From assembly GCA_900551205.1 (NCBI GenBank), contig URUW01000075.1, positions 1-8,110 of the forward strand: DNA of 8,110 nt, given 5' to 3'. The notes below the pieces were generated by a model. It saw only the letters and a program-made list of their open reading frames with translations. It was not told the DNA's origin and ran no database searches. Below, piece by piece: positions 6,169 through 8,110 of the stretch. Each line of letters opens with the position of its first letter. The stretch's first letter is position 1. Origin of the DNA: an uncultured Collinsella sp. (GTDB taxonomy: Bacteria > Actinomycetota > Coriobacteriia > Coriobacteriales > Coriobacteriaceae). A program made the position numbers and the translations under genes.

Positions 6169-6183
6169 TATGTGCTGCACATA
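6169..6183. promoter_or_regulatory. Perfect palindrome, operator candidate
   Basis: TATGTGC-T-GCACATA is a perfect 7-bp inverted repeat around one central base. The half-site GCACAT recurs 14 bp on (6177-6182 and 6191-6196). It lies upstream of the four-helix membrane-protein gene, just downstream of a minus-strand TACAAT (6195-6200) that could be a -10 box, which would place the palindrome at about +5 to +20. No -35 box supports that promoter well. Confidence 0.45.
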
Positions 6184-6292
6184 TGGTGAAGCACATTGTA
6201 GTTCAACGCGGCGATGCATGCGCCTGAAAGCGTCTCTTGCCTGCACGGTTCAACCTTTCAAAAAGGAAAGCTGGACGTAAGTCAAATCGATG

Positions 6293-6313
6293 GCAGCGCA
6301 TGCGCGGCGCTGC
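6293..6313 (+). other. 7-bp hairpin upstream of the small membrane peptide gene
   Basis: GCAGCGC (6293-6299) and GCGCTGC (6307-6313) form a perfect GC-rich stem around a 7-nt loop, 42 bp before the start of the 47-codon gene. There is no T-run after it, so it is not an intrinsic terminator. It may be a leader structure or a protein site. Confidence 0.3.
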
Positions 6314-6354
6314 GATGATGAGGCCATGGTAAGAGCTGGACCGAAGGAGGAGCC

Positions 6355-6498
6355 ATGATGTACGGAGTCAAGCAAGTGGATGAGCCGCGGTCGCTGGGAA
6401 GGCGCATGAGTGATTCTGTGATCGCTGCCGTGTGCACGGTATTGATGGCTGTGCTTTGCATTGGGATGCTGTGGACCATGTCGCATGTGGGACAATAA
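6355..6498 (+). CDS. 47-aa single-pass membrane peptide, function unknown
   Basis: A short open frame starts with tandem ATGs (6355 and 6358) and ends in TAA at 6496-6498. AAGGAGG (6344-6350), among the strongest Shine-Dalgarno sequences in the window, lies 4 nt before the first ATG. The product begins with a polar, basic segment (MMYGVKQVDEPRSLGRRMSD, residues 1-20) and then has one hydrophobic stretch (about 22-42, VIAAVCTVLMAVLCIGMLWTM), ending SHVGQ. This is the pattern of a small inner-membrane protein with a cytoplasmic N-terminus by the positive-inside rule. It is below usual length cut-offs and easily missed. A hairpin with a T-rich tail follows the stop, so it looks like its own transcription unit between the divergent membrane-protein gene and rsmJ. 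I do not recognise a family; candidate roles (small regulator of a membrane complex, type I toxin-like peptide) are guesses. Confidence 0.65.
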   Translation: MMYGVKQVDEPRSLGRRMSDSVIAAVCTVLMAVLCIGMLWTMSHVGQ

Positions 6499-6507
6499 CG
6501 GACGGTT

Positions 6508-6547
6508 GGGTGCCGACATGAATGGCGCCCATGTATTCGTTTTGTTT
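6508..6547 (+). terminator. Probable terminator after the 47-aa gene
   Basis: GGGTGCC (6508-6514) pairs with GGCGCCC (6524-6530), including one G-T wobble, around a 9-nt loop, followed by a T-rich tail (6531-6547) holding TTTTGTTT. It starts 10 bp after the stop of the small gene and ends just before the rsmJ ribosome binding site, so it could also act as a leader attenuator for rsmJ. Confidence 0.5.
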
Positions 6548-6550
6548 GCT

Positions 6551-6556
6551 AAGGAG
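6551..6556 (+). promoter_or_regulatory. Ribosome binding site fixing the rsmJ start
   Basis: AAGGAG lies 5 nt before ATG 6562. The alternative GTG at 6556 begins with the last base of this site and therefore cannot use it. Confidence 0.8.
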
Positions 6557-6561
6557 TGTCC

Positions 6562-7266
6562 ATGGGCGTCGTCGATCCCTTTTCTGTTGCTCGGGCCGCA
6601 GGGCTAGAGCTCGTGCGGACGTTCGAGGGCCTCACGCTCACCGATGGCACGATGGAGCTGCGTGCCGATTTTGCCCGCATGCGCCCACGGCTCAAGCAGG
6701 GTCGTCTGCAGCAAGAGCTGTTGGTAAAGGCTGCGCGCACAAAAGGCATCGAACAACCATGGGCGATTGATGCCACAGCAGGCTTTGGCGAGGACTCGCT
6801 GCTGCTGGCGGCCGCGGGCTTTACCGTCGATCTGTATGAACAGGATTGCGTGATCGCGGCGCTTCTCAAGGATGCCTTGGATCGCGCGACAGATGATCCG
6901 GCGCTTGCGACAGCCGTGGCACGAATGCGCTTACATGCCGGCGAGGACAGCATTGCCGGCCTTCGCCATACGGCCGAGCTGATCGAGCAGGGTGAGCTCG
7001 CCGCTCCCGACGTGGTGTATCTGGACCCTATGTTTCCCGAGCGCGCCAAGAGTGCGGCGGTTAAAAAGAAGTTTCAGCTTTTGCATCATCTGGAGCAGCC
7101 GTGCGCCGACGAGGAGACGCTGGTCCAGGCAGCGCTTGCGGTGTATCCGCGCAAAGTCGTTATCAAACGGCCGGTGAAGGGGCCGCTGCTTGCCGGCGTT
7201 AAGCCGAGCTATCAGCTCGCGGGCAAGGCCGTTCGCTACGACGTTTTGGTGCCGCCGCGCCCGTAG
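6562..7266 (+). CDS. rsmJ: 16S rRNA (guanine-N2)-methyltransferase, RsmJ family
   Basis: The enzyme transfers a methyl group from S-adenosylmethionine to N2 of a guanine in the 3' minor domain of 16S rRNA (G1516 in E. coli). The 234-residue product is close to E. coli RsmJ (250). Visible are an N-terminal substrate region ending RLKQGRLQQELLVKAA (43-58), the family's usual G.....E.L..A helix; the SAM-binding motif IDATAGFGEDSLLLAAAG (69-86); an acidic strand LYEQDCVIAALL (91-102), equivalent to the LERNPVVAALL of E. coli; the hallmark VVYLDPMFPERAKSAAVKK (151-169); and a C-terminal KRPVKGPLLAGVKPS (202-216) and RYDVL (225-229). GTG 6556 is a possible earlier start but overlaps the ribosome binding site. 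It lies downstream of the 47-aa membrane peptide gene and converges on a small zinc-finger-like gene. RsmJ is best known from Gammaproteobacteria, so the target position in this organism is inferred. Confidence 0.92.
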   Translation: MGVVDPFSVARAAGLELVRTFEGLTLTDGTMELRADFARMRPRLKQGRLQQELLVKAARTKGIEQPWAIDATAGFGEDSLLLAAAGFTVDLYEQDCVIAALLKDALDRATDDPALATAVARMRLHAGEDSIAGLRHTAELIEQGELAAPDVVYLDPMFPERAKSAAVKKKFQLLHHLEQPCADEETLVQAALAVYPRKVVIKRPVKGPLLAGVKPSYQLAGKAVRYDVLVPPRP

Positions 7267-7281
7267 CTTGCGTGCGATGGC

Positions 7282-7300
7282 CGGCGCTTCGCCAGCGCCG
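7282..7300. terminator. GC-rich hairpin between convergent rsmJ and small Cys/His protein gene
   Basis: CGGCGCT (7282-7288) and AGCGCCG (7294-7300) form a perfect 7-bp stem around a 5-nt loop, 15 bp after the rsmJ stop and 14 bp from the opposing stop. Neither strand has a T-run after it, so intrinsic termination is uncertain. Confidence 0.35.
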
Positions 7301-7314
7301 TGCCGATGCGGGGC

Positions 7315-7611
7315 CTATTTCCAGGGGTGCGACGTCAGATGCCATCCGCCGCAGTATTCGCATTTGTAGCAGGCAAGGCCGCGCCGCCCGCGGTTTTCGC
7401 AGTCGGCCATAACTGCCTCGGCCTCGGCGCGCGTGTCGTAACGGTTTTTGCGTTCGCACGACTTGTAGCGCCAGGCTTCATCGCGCTCGGCGTCCAGGGC
7501 GTCGCGGCGCTCGTCTTCGCGCGCAAACAGATCGCTCATATCGCCGCCGGTGGCAGCGCCCAAAAACTCGCTCTTTGCCTTTGACCAGGCGGCTCGCTTT
7601 TTGCTCCCCAT
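7315..7611 (-). CDS. Small Cys/His putative zinc-binding protein, function unknown
   Basis: A 98-residue, highly charged, soluble protein without membrane segments. The N-terminal half is basic then acidic, with a probable helix rich in Glu, Asp, Arg and Ala (about 26-50). The C-terminal half follows a recurring pattern: Cys52 in CERKNRYDTRAEAEAVM, then YKCEYCGGWHLTSHPW (82-97), where Cys84, Cys87 and His91 (C-x2-C-x3-H), with Cys52 or Cys81, could hold one zinc ion. Similar CxxK..Y....A.....Y.C..C..WHL proteins occur widely in phages and Actinobacteria, where they are usually unannotated; this is from memory, not a search. The start ATG at 7609-7611 has a GAGGGG 10 nt upstream; the frame also stays open to a TTG at 7632 without a ribosome binding site. 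It is divergent from an acetyltransferase gene and may share a control site with it. Nucleic-acid binding is possible but unproven. Confidence 0.75.
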   Translation of the reverse strand: MGSKKRAAWSKAKSEFLGAATGGDMSDLFAREDERRDALDAERDEAWRYKSCERKNRYDTRAEAEAVMADCENRGRRGLACYKCEYCGGWHLTSHPWK

Positions 7612-7636
7612 CTGCTTCGCGCCCCTCTTCAAACGC

Positions 7637-7666
7637 TGGTATCATTGCTCAATCAAAGTGATACCA
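7637..7666. promoter_or_regulatory. 8-bp-arm dyad in the divergent promoter region
   Basis: TGGTATCA (7637-7644) and TGATACCA (7659-7666) are perfect inverted repeats with a 14-bp centre; the half-site centres are 22 bp apart, about two helical turns. The dyad lies in the 77-bp spacer between the zinc-binding protein gene (-) and the acetyltransferase gene (+), so a dimeric regulator or an RNA hairpin could affect both. No convincing -35/-10 pair was found. Confidence 0.45.
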
Positions 7667-7688
7667 ATAAACGTGAGGTCGCCGCGTG

Positions 7689-8110
7689 ATGATCAGAAAA
7701 ACCCTCGATACCGACATTCCCGCCGTCATGGCTATCTATGACGCGGCCCGCGCTTTTATGCGCGCGCATGGCAACGCCATGCAGTGGCCCGAGGGCACGC
7801 CTTCGGCCGAGCAGCTGGCTGCCGATATTGCCGCTGGTGGCAGTTACGTGTGCGAAGTCGACGGCCGCGTGGTGGCGACGTTTGCCTTTTTACCGGGTCC
7901 GGACGAGTGCTATGACGTGATTGAGGGCGGCCAATGGCGTAGCGACACTCCATACGCCGTGCTGCACCGTGTGGCATCCGACGGCACCGTGCACGGCATC
8001 GCGGCTGCGATGTTTGTCTTTGCCAAGGAGCGCGCCGACCACCTGCGCATCGACACGCATCAGGACAACCTTCCCATGCAGGGTGCGATCGTTAAGGCGG
8101 GGTTCGAGCG
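7689..8110 (+). CDS. GNAT-family N-acetyltransferase, N-terminal part
   Basis: This open frame runs off the right edge (140 codons plus 2 bases seen). GNAT enzymes transfer an acetyl group from acetyl-CoA to an amine; the substrate here is unknown. It begins MIRKTLDTDIPAVMAIYDAA (1-20), the usual first strand and helix of the fold, then RAFMRAHGNAMQWPEGTPS (21-39), a subgroup-specific stretch common in Firmicutes and Actinobacteria. Strands SYVCEVDGRVVATFAFLPG (52-70) and HRVASDG (93-99), then the helix that carries the acetyl-CoA pyrophosphate loop (here TVHGIAAAMFVFA, 100-112, a diverged version), and LRIDTHQDNLPMQ (119-131), with GFER at the cut edge. ATG 7689 was chosen to match the MIRK start typical of the family; GAGGT (7675-7679) lies 9 nt upstream and an adjacent GTG at 7686 is equally possible. 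It is divergent from the zinc-binding protein gene across a dyad. Confidence 0.92.
   Translation, partial: MIRKTLDTDIPAVMAIYDAARAFMRAHGNAMQWPEGTPSAEQLAADIAAGGSYVCEVDGRVVATFAFLPGPDECYDVIEGGQWRSDTPYAVLHRVASDGTVHGIAAAMFVFAKERADHLRIDTHQDNLPMQGAIVKAGFE

Noticed and set aside
6128..6196. Upstream start (ATG at 6196) for the four-helix membrane protein
   Set aside because: It would add 23 residues with no ribosome binding site and run the coding sequence through the perfect palindrome; the GAAAGGA site before 6127 is decisive.
5711..6280. 189-codon plus-strand ORF antisense to the four-helix membrane protein
   Set aside because: Low-hydrophobicity Asp/Gly/Arg shadow of a membrane gene; the minus-strand product has clean helices and a ribosome binding site.
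6250..6519. 89-codon minus-strand ORF overlapping the 47-aa gene
   Set aside because: No ribosome binding site, His/Pro/Ser-rich product without pattern; the plus-strand small ORF has a strong site and a membrane helix.
7612..7632. TTG start at 7632 for the Cys/His protein
   Set aside because: No Shine-Dalgarno sequence in front of it; ATG 7611 has a GAGGGG, although spaced rather far.
1..8110. CRISPR array, tRNA, insertion sequence, prophage, defence or toxin-antitoxin system
   Set aside because: Looked for on both strands: no spaced direct-repeat array, no tRNA cloverleaf, no transposase, integrase or paired small toxin and antitoxin frames. The only repeats are the short GGGAC-type units near rlmA.

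Overview
The window is high-GC, bacterial and chromosomal in character. The best guess is a gut actinobacterium of the class Coriobacteriia (Collinsella-like). That rests on the GC-rich third positions, the strong AAGGAG-type ribosome binding sites 4-6 nt before most starts, the gene repertoire, and GGGAC-type intergenic repeats of a kind I associate with that group. No rRNA or marker gene is present, so the taxon is an inference.

Layout from left to right. The 3' end of a classical short-chain dehydrogenase (+) stops at 392, followed by a clear intrinsic terminator. It converges on a family-1 uracil-DNA glycosylase, ung (-, 444-1169). Next is a DMT/EamA-family transporter (-, 1258-2160), divergent from a LysR-type regulator (+, 2319-3185) across a 158-bp control region holding overlapping dyads. 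The regulator converges, with only 27 bp between stops, on a MATE-family exporter (-, 3213-4595). A 191-bp spacer with a REP-like repeat leads to rlmA, a 23S rRNA guanine-N1 methyltransferase (+, 4787-5599). rlmA is followed by a second repeat-like hairpin and a strong hairpin shared with a convergent four-helix membrane protein of unknown function (-, 5726-6127). A 227-bp divergent region with a perfect 15-bp palindrome precedes an unlisted 47-codon single-helix membrane peptide (+, 6355-6498). Then comes rsmJ, a 16S rRNA guanine-N2 methyltransferase (+, 6562-7266). A small Cys/His putative zinc-binding protein (-, 7315-7611) is divergent from the N-terminal part of a GNAT acetyltransferase (+, 7689 to the window end), with an 8-bp-arm dyad between them.

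Functional reading. This looks like ordinary core or near-core chromosome: DNA repair, two rRNA modification enzymes, two transporters, and one local regulator probably acting on the EamA gene. Almost every gene has its own promoter region and flips orientation relative to a neighbour, so there is little operon structure. I see no integrase, phage gene, insertion sequence, CRISPR array, tRNA, toxin-antitoxin pair or defence system. No gene-free stretch exceeds 300 bp. I did not find an undescribed multi-gene system. The items most worth a second look are the 47-aa membrane peptide, the operator-like palindromes, and the repeat units on both sides of rlmA.
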